Below, in pieces: positions 30,819-41,467 of a stretch of DNA of 64,000 bases. The position numbers and the translations under genes were made by a program. Position 1 is the stretch's first letter, and each line of letters opens with the position of its first letter. The DNA lies in assembly GCA_001931905.2 (NCBI GenBank), contig MSJI02000690.1:16787-80786 (forward strand), given 5' to 3'. This stretch comes from Cladosporium sp. IMV 00045. Lineage: Eukaryota; Ascomycota; Dothideomycetes; Cladosporiales; Cladosporiaceae. The notes beneath the pieces were generated by a model. The model was not told where the DNA came from. It did no database searches and worked only from the letters and a program-made list of their open reading frames with translations.

Positions 30819-31520
30819 TCAATAAGGCTGCCTATTCGCGGCATTCCTGGTCCTCCTAGACTTTTCCCGCCAAGCACTCATCGCCATGACGAGCAGCAGC
30901 TGCAACTCTTCGTCAACACCCGACTTGAACGTCAGAGTCTTCTGTCTCCTCATGCTGCCAAACTTGAACTCAGACACATGGGTCGCCACGACCTCCTTCG
31001 TCTGAGCGTCCCAAACATGATATTGGCCACTCTTTGGGCCTCTGTTGCTGCGACAGATCACGTATCTCCTCCCGTCCCGCTCGACTTCGTAGCTTTTGTT
31101 GTGAGCAAAGCCGCTGCGCTTCAGCTCGAACCATTTCATCGCCGTCTCCTCTGGACCGATGCCACATTGGATCGATTGCGGTCCGACGTGGATGAAAGTA
31201 TGCCCAATGACAGGTCCAGATTTATTGCCCGAATGCCATACCATATCTGGCGTCTTAGGAGTGTACTGGGAGACATCGGCGAAATAGATCGGAGTCCCGT
31301 TTTCGAGAATGGTGACGTTCCGCCAGGGGAAATTGCCGTTGTCTGTGGTAAATGTGCGTCCGCCGAGATTGGAAGACAATTCGTTCTGTGAAGGAAAGAC
31401 TTCCTCAAAATCCTGGCCGGTGTCGCCTGATGAGATGGAGTAGTCGCTCGACTCAACTCTCGCGAGGTTGGCGTCGTATTGCTTAGTGGAAATGGCTTGA
31501 TCGACTGAAGTGTACGACAT
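30819..31520 (-). CDS. Tubby C-terminal-like (LURP-one-like) protein
   Basis: A single exon encodes 233 aa with no signal peptide. A Ser/Asp-rich N-terminus of about 50 residues precedes a beta-strand-rich domain: WHSGNKSGPVIGHTFIHVG, KWFELKRSGF, YVICRSNRGPKSGQYHVWD and a C-terminal hydrophobic helix DEELQLLLVMAMSAWRE. This order, with the final helix that fills the barrel, resembles the Tubby-C-like superfamily proteins common in fungi. The tail is basic (KSRRTRN). Function is unknown. A TATA-like box lies about 65 bp before the start. Confidence 0.65.
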   Translation of the reverse strand: MSYTSVDQAISTKQYDANLARVESSDYSISSGDTGQDFEEVFPSQNELSSNLGGRTFTTDNGNFPWRNVTILENGTPIYFADVSQYTPKTPDMVWHSGNKSGPVIGHTFIHVGPQSIQCGIGPEETAMKWFELKRSGFAHNKSYEVERDGRRYVICRSNRGPKSGQYHVWDAQTKEVVATHVSEFKFGSMRRQKTLTFKSGVDEELQLLLVMAMSAWREKSRRTRNAANRQPY

Positions 31521-32125
31521 TTTGTTCCTGTGTCGGTTGAGTTGGCTCTTGCTAGATTGATCCCATCACTGGGACCTTGAATGCTTATATGTAATCTCGG
31601 ACTTCCCACGTGACGGTCGTAGCTCGATGGTCGTTTCCATTATCGTCGTTAGCTGAAGAACAGGCTATACCACAAGTCGATCAGAACGAAAGCTAATATT
31701 TTCGAGTAACCAATCAAAATGTAAGGCTGAATGAATTGAGTCGCCGATCACAAGGCTTAGACCAGAAGTCCCGTTGCGCAACGTTGTTGCGCGGAAGAAA
31801 GTGGGCGCACTGCCTCGCACGAGCTGGTTCCGCGCTGTCGTCGCTTTTCCGACGGACGTGATCAGCCTTCGGAAGTGAATACTACAACGATTCGAGACCT
31901 TCATGTTCATTTGCTCGAGACCTCTTATCACTCAGCTCGAATCTTCTGATGTTGTTCAAGCAAACCCAGCTCAGCACTTCCTATTGCTGTGACTCTTGAA
32001 GACACGGAAGGACGCAGGCGACTACCGGGAATCAGGTGTCTTCAAACGCCATGCTGGCTGGCACATATTGGAGGCACACCCCCGGCCATAGCCTGTTCGC
32101 TAATACCATCGCTCTAGTACGCACT
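31521..32125. other. Intergenic
   Basis: Upstream region of the Tubby-like gene and 3' flank of the broken transporter. No coding or repeat feature beyond the TATA-like box. Confidence 0.45.
31582..31592 (-). promoter_or_regulatory. TATA-like box of the Tubby-like gene
   Basis: On the minus strand, CATATAAGC occurs about 65 bp upstream of the start codon, a plausible fungal TATA distance. Confidence 0.4.
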
Positions 32126-33797
32126 TCAGTTCCCCAGGGTAGCTCTCGCCCGCAACCTGGGACCACACCGCCATAACAAAAGAGGCGCAGGCACTCCCAC
32201 GATCAGAATGACTGCTGAAAGAAAAAGTATTTCCCCACCCGTACCCCATGACCTGATACATCATCGCCGCGAAGAGAGGAAACGTGAAAGCCGTCAAGCT
32301 CCTCAGAAATTGCGAGGCAGCCGTCGCCGAGCTCGCATGCTCCGGATAACAGTCGATGATGTACGCCTGCTTCGGCATTCCTGAAATCTGCAAACCGAAA
32401 GTCATCACCACCATTTCCATGTCGACGACGAGCCAGTGAGTGTGATAGCGCGCCGCCCAACCATATATCAGCAAGCCAGCCGGGGCGATAAGTGCTCCTG
32501 GTAGCATGGTCGGAACGTGCCATTCTGGTCTGCTTTCGCCGTTGAATTCGGTTCTCAATTTGCGGAAGATGCGGTCCATGAGTGGTCCGCCCAGGAGAGC
32601 ACCCGATATCTCCCCAACAGCGATCGCGACGTAATGTAAGCCACTGATGTCGACTCGCTGGCCGTATTTCGTGACCCAGATTTTGGAAAATGTCGCCAAT
32701 GCTATGTACAAGACACCATACTCGATGGCTGAGAGGATCGACAGAATCTGGATGATGGGATGGAAGGCTAGCAACCTGAATGGTGTTGACAGACTGCGAC
32801 ATATGTAGCGAAATTTGGATGTGCCGTCACGAGCTCTCTAACCAAGGGTGTAATATCTCTGATCTCCAGTATCGCGACGCCTTTTTTCAGCCTGACGGCG
32901 AAGAATCGTCTGAGGATTGGCCTCTCGGAAGGCTATGAAAGAAGCGACGACCATGGCAGCTTGGAAAGCTGAAGTTGACCAGAACATCCTTCAAGACCGA
33001 AAGTCAGCGAAGAGGGTTGAAATCAACTCATGGAACCAAGCTTACCATCGCCAAGTTGTTCGTTGCGCCATGAAACCACCGATAATTGGCCCTGCCACCG
33101 AGAAGAGTCAGTCCAATTCTTCTTCCCTTCAGCTCAGTCGAAACATACCAACAGCAGCACCGAGGAGTGGAATGAGCAAGTAAATGCCGAGTGACTTTCC
33201 CCTTTGCTCTGGCCTCCACACATCCCCAAGCACTCCACCCGCCAAAGCGTATACAGCGCTCGCGCCAAATCCAGCGAAAAGTCTCGCTGTGATGAGAGTG
33301 CCCTTCGTCTTCGCGAAACCACACACGATGTTCCAAATCAAGAACCAAATGTTCGAGGCTTGCAGGACAGGCGCGCGACCATACATCTCTGAGAGCGGGC
33401 CAATGAAAAGAGGACCAAAAGCTGTAGCGAGCAGGTAGATGGACAAGGCCATCATGGACTCGGCCGCATTCATGTTGAGCTCGATGGCAATCGTGCTGAT
33501 TGCTGGTGCCATGATTGTGGATATTGAAGCCTGTTGCTGAAAGCACATCTGTGACGGTCCATTTCTTGACGCTCGGCCAGTCTTTTGGACTGGTGGGAGA
33601 TAGAAAGTCAGTTTTGTGCGGCAGAAGAGTGAATTGAAGACATTGACTTACTTTGTTGGGTCGAAATGTTCGTCAAAGGCGATCAGGTATGTGTCGTCTC
33701 TCTTTGTGGCATCTACGACCGGTTGATGGGTCTTCATTTCGACATCTGGAGGAGTTGCATCTGGACCACAAGCTTTTCGACTCGTATTGTTGGCCAT
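32126..33797 (-). pseudogene. MFS transporter (DHA1-like) with three lesions
   Basis: The gene has an exon structure typical of fungal drug:H+ antiporter-type MFS proteins. Exons at 33652-33797, 33149-33589, 33046-33091 and 32988 downwards are separated by introns of 62, 57 and 57 bp. Family words survive: NPKDWPSVKKWTV, LSEMYGRAPVL, GALLGGPLMDR and the C-terminal PAPLLLWRCGPRLRARA. Three defects break it. The frame shifts near 33521-33530, between SATGFN and STIMAPAIS. A TAG at 32838-32840 follows RRRDTGDQRYYTLG, with the same frame resuming toward FRLLAFHPIIQ. One extra T in a T5 run at 32222-32226 shifts the last helix. The first and last could be sequencing errors, but three together argue for decay. 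Confidence 0.8.
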
Positions 33798-34726
33798 TGC
33801 TGTGGCTTGATTAGTGGCTGTCAGTGTAGGAGGAAGTGGTGGTAATGCTGGCTCGAGAGAATCCAAGGCCGTCGGTTTTGTCGTGAAAGAAAGTGTATAC
33901 AAGGAAAGTAGACAAAATCTATCTGATCGTCTGATTATAAGCTAAGCAGCTCTCACATGTGTTTCAGGCGGCGAATATCCCATCTATTCTGACTCGTGAC
34001 TCCGAAAAGATGGTACGATGTGTGCATGGTTGAAGGCAACAAGGTCGGAAGTGGACAGAAGGATCGTTATCCGATGCTCACGGCGTTCGGCATCGGAATT
34101 GAGGTTGATGAGCGGCGTTCACAAGCATGAACGGCATCCCAGGCATTATTATAAGGGCGTATGTTGTCCAATTTGGTCCAAACTTGATGTCCTTGTCGAG
34201 AAGGCACAGTATCTCGTTCAACTTTGCAGTAGCTAGACAGATGAAGTGTGGAATCGAGTACAAGCTTTGTTGAAACCACGTTCGAGCTCAACCTTTCTTA
34301 GCAGACTGGTTAGTGTCGACAGCATCGCAACGCCTAGATTCTCTCATTACACATGCGATGATGGCAGAATCTGCTCGAGGAGGAGACCGTCTTGTTTTTG
34401 TGAATTGGAATTAGTCTCCATACTCGGCCGAGCGGGTCCTAGCCAACGATCATGCTTAAAAGCAGCAGCACGAAAGCTCGTGCTAGCCAAGCTCGATTGC
34501 GTTATCAACTTTGTCCAGCAGCATAGCACACCACATCTCCAAACATGCAATGCACCTCTCGCTCGCCATTCACGATGAACCTGACGATATCCACCGATCG
34601 ACCTTCCAGTAGAAAGTACATAAGCATGCAGAACCCTCGCTTGTGGGAATCCTTGTCTAGTTGTTTACTGCAACCCTAAGAATTACCTCACATCCCAACC
34701 CAAAAGCTCCTTTACCACGTCCAAAT
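33798..34726. other. Divergent intergenic region
   Basis: Upstream of the broken transporter (-) and the DszC-like gene (+). No gene, repeat or RNA is supported. Confidence 0.45.
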
Positions 34727-36205
34727 ATGGGCTCTATCAACATTCCCCAGCGTGAATACACCAATCCGGATATTTACGCTCCCCATCACAAAGCCTTCAC
34801 TTCCCAACCCCTGCCCGCCAATCCCTCAGACTGGATCACCCGTGCGCGCGAAGTCGCCTCCATCCTCGCGCAAGATGTGTCCCAGCGCGATCGCGAAAAT
34901 AAGTCTCCCGCCGCCGAAGTGTCCCTGTTGAAGTCCTCGGGCCTGCTCAAAGTCCTCGGACCTAAGGAATTCGGCGGTGGTGGCGAGAGTTGGGAGACTG
35001 GGTACAAGCTCATTCGAGAAGTAGCCAAGGGCGATGGATCGATTGGGATGTTGCTGGGATATCATCTGCTTTGGTCTACGACTGCGAATGTTGTCGGGAC
35101 TGAAGCACAGGCGAGGGGCGTGCAGAGGGCGGTGGTGGAGGAGAATCTGGTATGTTTGATGACATTTGCTTTGTTTACCCAAGGAGAGACGTGGACTGAT
35201 CATGTTTCGCACAGTTCATCGGTGGCGCTGTGAATCCGCGCGACAGCGATCTGAAGATCACGTCTGAAGGGGACGAGTTGGTCTTCAACGGCTTCAAGAA
35301 CTTCAACACGGGAGGTGTGGTGTCTGACCTGACCGTCTTGGAGGGCGTGCTGGAAGGAACGGATGATCATATTTTCACTTTCGTCAATACGAACCAGGAA
35401 AGGATGCAGTGAGTCTTCACTCCTCTGTGGGAAGGGCGATTCCATTCGTATGCTGACCCTGTTCATCAGGTTCGCTCACAACTGGGACGCCATCGGCCTC
35501 CGCTTGACCGAATCAGGCAGCGTGCGAATCAACAACATCCGCGTACCGTGGACAGATGCCCTGGGATGGGATTCCAACGCTCGTCGCCCGATCGCTGAGA
35601 TCTTGAGCATCCCATTCGCTACCCTGCTGCTGCCGACCATCCAGCTGGTTTTCAGCAACTTCTACCTTGGTATTGCCCAAGGCGCCTTGGACGCAGCCTC
35701 TGCATACACTACGCAGCACACGCGCGCATGGCCGTTCGGTGGCGACAACAAGGACCGCGCGACCGATGAGTTCTATATCCTTGAGCGGTACGGTGGTTGG
35801 CACTCACATTTGCTTGCGGCTGATGCACTGCTTGATCGCGCTGGGAAGGAGTTGACTGCTGTCTACCGCGAAGGCGGCCAACATGGATCCTCTCTGCTCT
35901 CTGACGTCGAAAAAGGAAGTGCCTCAGCGACTGCCCAACGCAGCTCCATCACGGCAGCCCGGCGCGGTGAGGTGGCTGCCTTGGTCGCCAGCGGGAAGAT
36001 TGTGAGCACGGATGCGGCCCTGGAGGTGACCGCTGGTGTGTTTGAGGTCCTGGGTTCCAGAGCGACAGGTAGCAAGTATGCCTTTGACCGGTTCTGGAGA
36101 GATGTGAGGACGCATACGCTTCATGACCCTGTCGCGTATAAGAGGCGTGAGGTCGGCAGGTGGAAGTTGCTCGGCGAGGCTGCGGAGGCGACGTGGTATA
36201 CATGA
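34727..36205 (+). CDS. DszC/acyl-CoA dehydrogenase-like flavoprotein
   Basis: Three exons (34727-35149, 35215-35408, 35470-36205) give 450 aa. The fold is that of acyl-CoA dehydrogenases: an N-terminal helical domain ending with GPKEFGGGGESWETGYKLI and GDGSIGMLLGYH, a central beta domain (NGFKNFNTGG, HNWDAIGLRLTESGS) and a C-terminal helical bundle containing ITAARRGEVAALVASGKI and GSRATGSKYAFDRFWRDVRTHTLHDP. The last motif matches the flavin-dependent monooxygenase branch (DszC, dibenzothiophene-monooxygenase-like), where flavin comes from a separate reductase. Substrates of fungal members are mostly unknown. It ends ATWYT with no clear targeting signal. The start was chosen because MGSINIPQREY begins the family-like segment. 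Confidence 0.82.
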
Positions 36206-36549
36206 ATGGGAGAGGTGGCGGCCGGATATTGCCATGATCGACTTGAGCCTGTACAGGGACTTGGCTGGACTGGATGTTCGGTCTTCTGATAGCCAGATCG
36301 CAAGCCGGGCAAGATGTTGGACTGGGTAGGCTTCCGAAAATAAATGTTACGATTTTGAATAGAGTTCCATAAAGCGGATCCTTTCGTAGCCGTCTCGCGT
36401 CGCAAGGGGTTGGTGTACGGCATTTGAGCGTCTTGCATCGTTACTCCCACGTCGTGACTTTCCCAGGCGCTTTCTGATTCCACTGCTCACGCGTAGCGGC
36501 AGGCAGTCTTTCAAAAATGTTGTGATATCAATCTGAGCACCTGGTTCAT
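36206..36549. other. Intergenic between convergent genes
   Basis: 3' flanks of the DszC-like gene (+) and the YJU2-type gene (-). No feature is seen. Confidence 0.4.
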
Positions 36550-37458
36550 TCAATCCTCGTCCTCGCTGTCACTGCCGTAGCCAACAAGCGGACCTGCAGA
36601 TTTCACAGGCGCGGGCGCAGCCTTCACAGGCTCGTGGCTTGCGCCACCGTTCTTGATTCCCAAGGCAGCGGAGAAGTCCTTTTTCTTTTTGGCCTGGCGC
36701 TGAAAAGTCGGGAGTGGAGGCGGCGGCATGCTGGTGTTTTCTTCCACGCGCTTCACCTTCTCAGGCGCATCATCCTCTCCATCCACCAGCAAGTCCTCTC
36801 CTAATCTTCGCACCTTCTCGCCAGTACCACCCAAGAATGCCAACCTAGCCTCCTCCTCAATCTCCCTCTCGATGCGCTCCCTCTCTTCGTCTCTTCCGTC
36901 CTTCTCCCCAAGTATTGGCCCTGCACCGCCTTCCTTATCCTTCCTTTCCCTTGCCGCATTTCGCATGCGCACGTCATCCAGAGCATCCGCCACAGCCATC
37001 TCAGTCTTCGCGTCGATCGTCTTCTTCTCCAAGTCCTTCATCGCATCCTTCTCCGCCTCCTCCCTCTCCATGCGATCCAGCATTTCCTCCTCGGTCTCCT
37101 CGTTCAGCTTGGCTTCTCTCCAGGGCTCGAAGTTCCGTTTGGCTCCCTTTTCGCATTCATAGTCCATATGCTTTGGGTCGGTTTTGAATGTGATCTCGGC
37201 AGAGCAGCGCGTGCATCGGATGTAGAAGCGGAAGATCGAGATGGCGTAGTATTTCTCTTCGGTGGTTTCTTTCCGCGCGTTGAATTTTCGGCCTTTGTAG
37301 ATATATTCGCCACAGGAGGTACAGCGCATGCTGAAAGGCGCCATCAGGCGCACAGTCTGCTGTTTAGGACCAGTCTGCTTGGGACCACGGCGGCGTTCGA
37401 GCTTGGATGGGTCGAAGTCGGGCGGGTAGTACTTGGAAAGGACCTTGCGTTCGGACAT
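36550..37458 (-). CDS. YJU2: Splicing factor YJU2 (CWC16/CCDC94 family)
   Basis: A single exon encodes 302 aa. It begins with the invariant [20 protein letters not shown] and contains a zinc-binding pair of CxxC motifs, C46-C49 ([21 protein letters not shown]) and C82-C85 ([18 protein letters not shown]), ahead of [18 protein letters not shown]2 enters the spliceosome at branching and promotes the first transesterification step in the nucleus. The second half is a long Glu/Lys/Arg helix followed by a disordered Pro/Ala tail ending [10 protein letters not shown]. The match to YJU2 rather than its paralogue SAF4 rests on the N-terminal sequence. Confidence 0.95.
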   Translation of the reverse strand: MSERKVLSKYYPPDFDPSKLERRRGPKQTGPKQQTVRLMAPFSMRCTSCGEYIYKGRKFNARKETTEEKYYAISIFRFYIRCTRCSAEITFKTDPKHMDYECEKGAKRNFEPWREAKLNEETEEEMLDRMEREEAEKDAMKDLEKKTIDAKTEMAVADALDDVRMRNAARERKDKEGGAGPILGEKDGRDEERERIEREIEEEARLAFLGGTGEKVRRLGEDLLVDGEDDAPEKVKRVEENTSMPPPPLPTFQRQAKKKKDFSAALGIKNGGASHEPVKAAPAPVKSAGPLVGYGSDSEDED

Positions 37459-37903
37459 GTTGGCGGTGTTGTTGTGTTAAGATTTCGGTATGAGTGATTT
37501 TGTGTTGTATGCGCGATGCGCTTGTGTGAGTGGTGAGGTGTGAGTGAATGGAAGAAGAAGAGGTGGAAGTTGTGTGACAGAGGTGGGAGGAAGGTCGAAG
37601 CCTGAGGCGGGCAAGTTCACAGAGGGTCAGCGATCAGCCCCCGCCCGCTTGACTGACATGTGATTGCGCGCAAGTAAACAGAGCAGCCGCCAGCCAAAAA
37701 ACATCCAAACCTCTTTCTTGTTCTCTTTCCCCCAGGTAGGTATGTTCTGGATAATAATCACTTCTCTGTCATTAAGAAGACTCACATAGCAACCCTCACT
37801 AACTGCAGAGCAGACTTGTTACTTGCATCCACCTTTCCTCTCTCTCGATTTGGACAGCAGAGAATCTTGAATCGCTCGATCGCTACAAAACAACAAACGA
37901 ACC
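37459..37903. promoter_or_regulatory. Divergent promoter region, YJU2 and CDC16
   Basis: A 445-bp region separates the two start codons. It has purine-rich sequence on the YJU2 side (37545-37600) and pyrimidine-rich sequence (CTCTTTC) near 37710-37730. The divergent layout suggests a shared promoter, but no specific factor site stands out. Confidence 0.45.
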
Positions 37904-39727
37904 ATGGAGACCTTCCTCCGACGCTGGCGAGATGATGCAGTAGCAAGACATCAATACGATAGCGCGACATACGTTGGCGACAAGCTCGTAGCATTGACCG
38001 GCTCTGACGAGGATCGATTGGCCCTGGCGCAAACACATTTCGCTGCCGCGAACTACACACGCGCTTTCGCGTTGGTCTCAAGATCGGACTTGCTACAACG
38101 ATCGGCAGCATGCAAATATCTTGCCGCACATTGCTATATCAAACAAGACCGGCATGAAGATGCTCTGGGTGTATTGGGCGATAAGAACCCCACCCACCTC
38201 CTCTCAACAACAGATGGAGCGCGGCGGAAGTTACAGGGCCTGGGAAATGGCGTGTCGAGCAAACAACACGGCAAGGCAAAGATGTCCACACGAATAGACC
38301 GTGCTGATCGCAGCGAAGAGAGGGATGCCAGTGAAGCGACAGACTTCAAACATGAGGCTGGCATGTGCCATCTGAGAGGCCTCTGCTTTGCGAAGCAGAA
38401 CGCTTTCGATCGAGCGAAAGAATGCTACAAGGATGCTGTACGGATAGACGTACAATGCTTCGAGGCCTTTGACCAGCTCATGAAGAACTCACTCATGTCG
38501 CCGAGCGAAGAATGGGCGTTCCTCGACAGCCTGAATTTCGAGACTCTTCAACCTGATCCTATGGATCCCAACTCCGCCCCGGAAGCAGCAGATTTCGTGC
38601 GAAACCTGTACATCACCCGTCTCTCAAAATATCACCGACCCGAAGACTTCACCTCAGCAATCGAGACCCTCTCTACCCACTACCGTCTCAACCAGAACGC
38701 CGATGTCCTGCTCGCCAAAGCCGAGATTCTTTCGACCAGCGCACGTTACCAGCCCGCACTCGCCCTCACATCAGCCATCTTGTCTCAAGATCCCTACAAC
38801 TTTCCCGCTATCCCCTTACATCTCTCACTACTCTATCAGCTCAAACACTCGCACGCGTTGTTCTCCCTAAGCCATGACCTCGCCGACTCCCACCCACAGG
38901 AACCCACCACCTGGCTCGCCGTAGGAACTTACTACCTCTCCACCAACCGCATCCCGGAAGCCCGCTCCTACTTCTCCAAAGCCTCACTCATGGACCCTCA
39001 CTTCGGCCCTGCCTGGATTGGTTTCGCACACACTTTCGCAGCAGAAGGCGAGAGCGACCAAGCAATCGCCGCGTACAGTACAGCCGCTCGCCTCTTCCAA
39101 GGCACCCACCTACCGCAAATGTTCCTCGGCATGCAGGAAACCGCGCTTGGGAATCTCACAATCGCCCGCGAATATCTCACCGCCGCATACGACCTTTGCG
39201 ACCGAGATCCATCACTCTTGAATGAGATCGGCGTCGTCGCCTACCTAGAAGACGACGCAGACGCCGCTTGCCGCCACTTCGAACTAGCCCTCACCATCTC
39301 CCTCGAAAACGAGACTCCACCCTCGCAAACGACCACCACGCGCCTCAACCTGGCACACGCCCACCGACGTGCCGGCCGGCTTGAAGAATCCCTCGACTCG
39401 TACAACGAGACAATCCGTCTCGGCCACCGCTCGGCGGACGTTTTCGCCGCCAAAGGCCTCGTGCTTCTGGAGCTTGAGCAGGCTTTCGAGGCTACTGTCG
39501 CGTTTCATGAAGCGCTGGCGCTCAGTCCTCAGGATCCCATAGCGGGGGAACTGCTGCAGAAGGCATTGGGTATGATGGAAGGGGAGGGCGTGTTGGGCGC
39601 GAGGGACGAGGCGGAGGTTGATAGGGGTTTGATGGAGAGGGTGCGGGAGATTAAGCAGGGGGCGGGGAAGAGGAGATCGAGAAGGGCACGGGCGGATGAG
39701 AGTGGGATGGATTTGGATGCGAGTTGA
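37904..39727 (+). CDS. CDC16: Anaphase-promoting complex TPR subunit (Cut9/CDC16/APC6)
   Basis: A single exon encodes 607 aa built from tetratricopeptide repeats. The N-terminal repeats include HQYDSATYVGDKLVAL and NYTRAFALVSRSDLL. A low-complexity insert (about 105-145) is followed by the family marker ACKYLAAHCYIKQ and, later, the repeats WLAVGTYYLSTNRIPEARSY, FGPAWIGFAHTFAAEGES and DPSLLNEIGVVAYLE. This order matches Cut9/CDC16, a scaffold subunit of the APC/C ubiquitin ligase that drives anaphase onset and mitotic exit. The tail is basic (KRRSRRARADES), probably nuclear. Other TPR subunits (CDC23, CDC27) fit less well by length and by the N-terminal sequence. Confidence 0.92.
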   Translation: METFLRRWRDDAVARHQYDSATYVGDKLVALTGSDEDRLALAQTHFAAANYTRAFALVSRSDLLQRSAACKYLAAHCYIKQDRHEDALGVLGDKNPTHLLSTTDGARRKLQGLGNGVSSKQHGKAKMSTRIDRADRSEERDASEATDFKHEAGMCHLRGLCFAKQNAFDRAKECYKDAVRIDVQCFEAFDQLMKNSLMSPSEEWAFLDSLNFETLQPDPMDPNSAPEAADFVRNLYITRLSKYHRPEDFTSAIETLSTHYRLNQNADVLLAKAEILSTSARYQPALALTSAILSQDPYNFPAIPLHLSLLYQLKHSHALFSLSHDLADSHPQEPTTWLAVGTYYLSTNRIPEARSYFSKASLMDPHFGPAWIGFAHTFAAEGESDQAIAAYSTAARLFQGTHLPQMFLGMQETALGNLTIAREYLTAAYDLCDRDPSLLNEIGVVAYLEDDADAACRHFELALTISLENETPPSQTTTTRLNLAHAHRRAGRLEESLDSYNETIRLGHRSADVFAAKGLVLLELEQAFEATVAFHEALALSPQDPIAGELLQKALGMMEGEGVLGARDEAEVDRGLMERVREIKQGAGKRRSRRARADESGMDLDAS

Positions 39728-39903
39728 CTTTGAGTGGATGATGTGTACTACATTAGATTCGATGCCTAGTGTTTCGTTCATTGGATAGAACGATGATACG
39801 ACCTGAGCGATTTGTTTTCTTGAACCTATCATGGCATTCCTTCCTTTCACCGGAGAAATCTTACCTTCGCGCAAGTGACCACCTCCGCTTCGTTAACACC
39901 ACC

Positions 39904-41185
39904 TTAAGTGGGCAGACCTTGCTCCAAGAGCCTCATCATCCCATTTGGCACTGCATCGAGCAGCTGCAGCTCGGACTTGACATTCAGCATCAGCATGACC
40001 TGTAGATCGGTACGCATTTCGTTCTCATCGGCGAGAACGTTCCACCCTAGCATCATCCGTGCTTTCTTCCTGTCCCTCGCTGTCAACGTGAGTAAATTTT
40101 GCGAGGCCAGCGAATCGTCGCTGGGGACAATGTGCTGACGGCCAAGGCCCAAGTGTCGAATCTGCGGGAGCTGGAGGGTTGTCGTCTCGTGCGCCAGGTT
40201 CGCAGAGCCGTGCTTGTACATTGAGAGAATCGCAATGCCGTCAGGATCAAAATCCACGAGGGAGTAGATGGGTGGTGCGGCAAAGCCGTTCTTGGGTGAT
40301 GGGTCGCTCAGGAATTTGAGCAGAGCTCTTGTGGCGATGTCAGGGTAGCCTTTGGCTGTGATCATGATGCCTGTGGCTGATAGCTCGCGCCAGTAATCCG
40401 AAGCGGAAACCGAGCGGAAAGTGGCTTCCTTCTCGATCACGAGGATCCACTTGGCAAGTTGCATGTCAACCGAGAGGATGTCTTTCATATCCGGCACGAG
40501 GATACCGTCGTTGTCCTGTGAGGCGTCGATAATGGAGCCGTCACGGCGACAGAAGCGAGCGGAGCCGGTGATGAGACCCTTGGCTGCCGCGGTCACGTTC
40601 AAAGCAGAGCGAGGGACTGCAAATGTGTGTGCGATGGTGTCCACGTATCTGTCAACGTGTGACTGTTGGCCGAATAAAGCCGGGTCACGGTAGTAGATGT
40701 CACTTCATACAAATTAGTGGACTTCAGCCAAGCACTGTTGATACATTGATACCGCTTCGAGATCACGACGTCCCGGCGTAGCGCTTCATGGATCAACTCG
40801 AGTGTTCGTATCACTACGGCTGATAAATGTCAGTAGAAGATATGGACAAAGAAGCCATGGACGGCGTAGTACCAAACCTCCATGCCTCCCTCTCGTTTCT
40901 GCCAGGAAAACGGATATACTGAACAGATTCTGGCGGGTTTGGGAATTGTCCGCCTTGCTCAGTTTGAGTTTTTAATTGCGCTGCTTTAGTCGATAGAGCG
41001 ATGCTAAGCTGGCCTCTCTCATTCAACAGGACGTCGACCATTGCTTCGAAGATGGACTCAATCCTGGACAAGATGCTGGACCTACACACAGGGTCTGCGA
41101 TATGACGAGGCTGGGGCAGATGGAATTGTGTCGGTGGCGATGGAACACCGTCCAGCATGTCACAATCGTTCTCTGGCTCGTCCAT
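39904..41185 (-). CDS. SPO11: Meiotic double-strand-break protein SPO11
   Basis: Three exons (40873-41185, 40753-40813, 39904-40702) with introns of 59 and 50 bp give 390 aa. SPO11 is the topoisomerase VI A-like transesterase that makes meiotic DNA breaks. The 5Y-CAP motif SKRDIYYRDPALF is assembled across the second intron and places the catalytic Tyr at about residue 129. The Toprim metal-binding residues are visible in VIEKEATF (Glu) and VDFDPDGIAILSMYKHG (Asp-x-Asp). The C-terminal part with IRHLGL and DRKKARMML is as expected. All catalytic residues are intact, so meiosis capacity is not lost at this gene. It lies head to head with the CAF-1 gene. Confidence 0.93.
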
Positions 41186-41467
41186 GATTAATGTACGAGC
41201 CGACGATGATGTTGTTATCGATAAGCGGGTAGAAGTGAATGGGACTGTGGAAGTGAAGTAAAGACCCTGCGGGAGCGTCCGGGGTCAAGACGCGCTGGTG
41301 ACACGCTAGAACCTGACGCCTGGCGGTCGACGCGCTGGAAAGTGCTGCCGCTCGCTGTGAACACACTGATCGTCCGAGCAGTTAACATCCACCACAACAA
41401 CACCTCCACAAACACATCAGCCGCCAATTCTACCAGAGTGCGGCTGTGTCATCGCATCTCTCCCCTC
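41186..41467. promoter_or_regulatory. Short divergent promoter, SPO11 and CAF-1
   Basis: Only 282 bp separate the two start codons, so core promoters must overlap or abut. A CA-rich segment near 41390-41420 precedes the CAF-1 start. No meiosis-specific element is recognised. Confidence 0.45.

Noticed and set aside
9345..36205. A secondary-metabolite cluster (SDR, dioxygenase, MFS, DszC-like, AMP-binding-like)
   Set aside because: No polyketide synthase, peptide synthetase or terpene cyclase is present. The AMP-binding-like protein lacks catalytic motifs, and unrelated housekeeping genes are interspersed.
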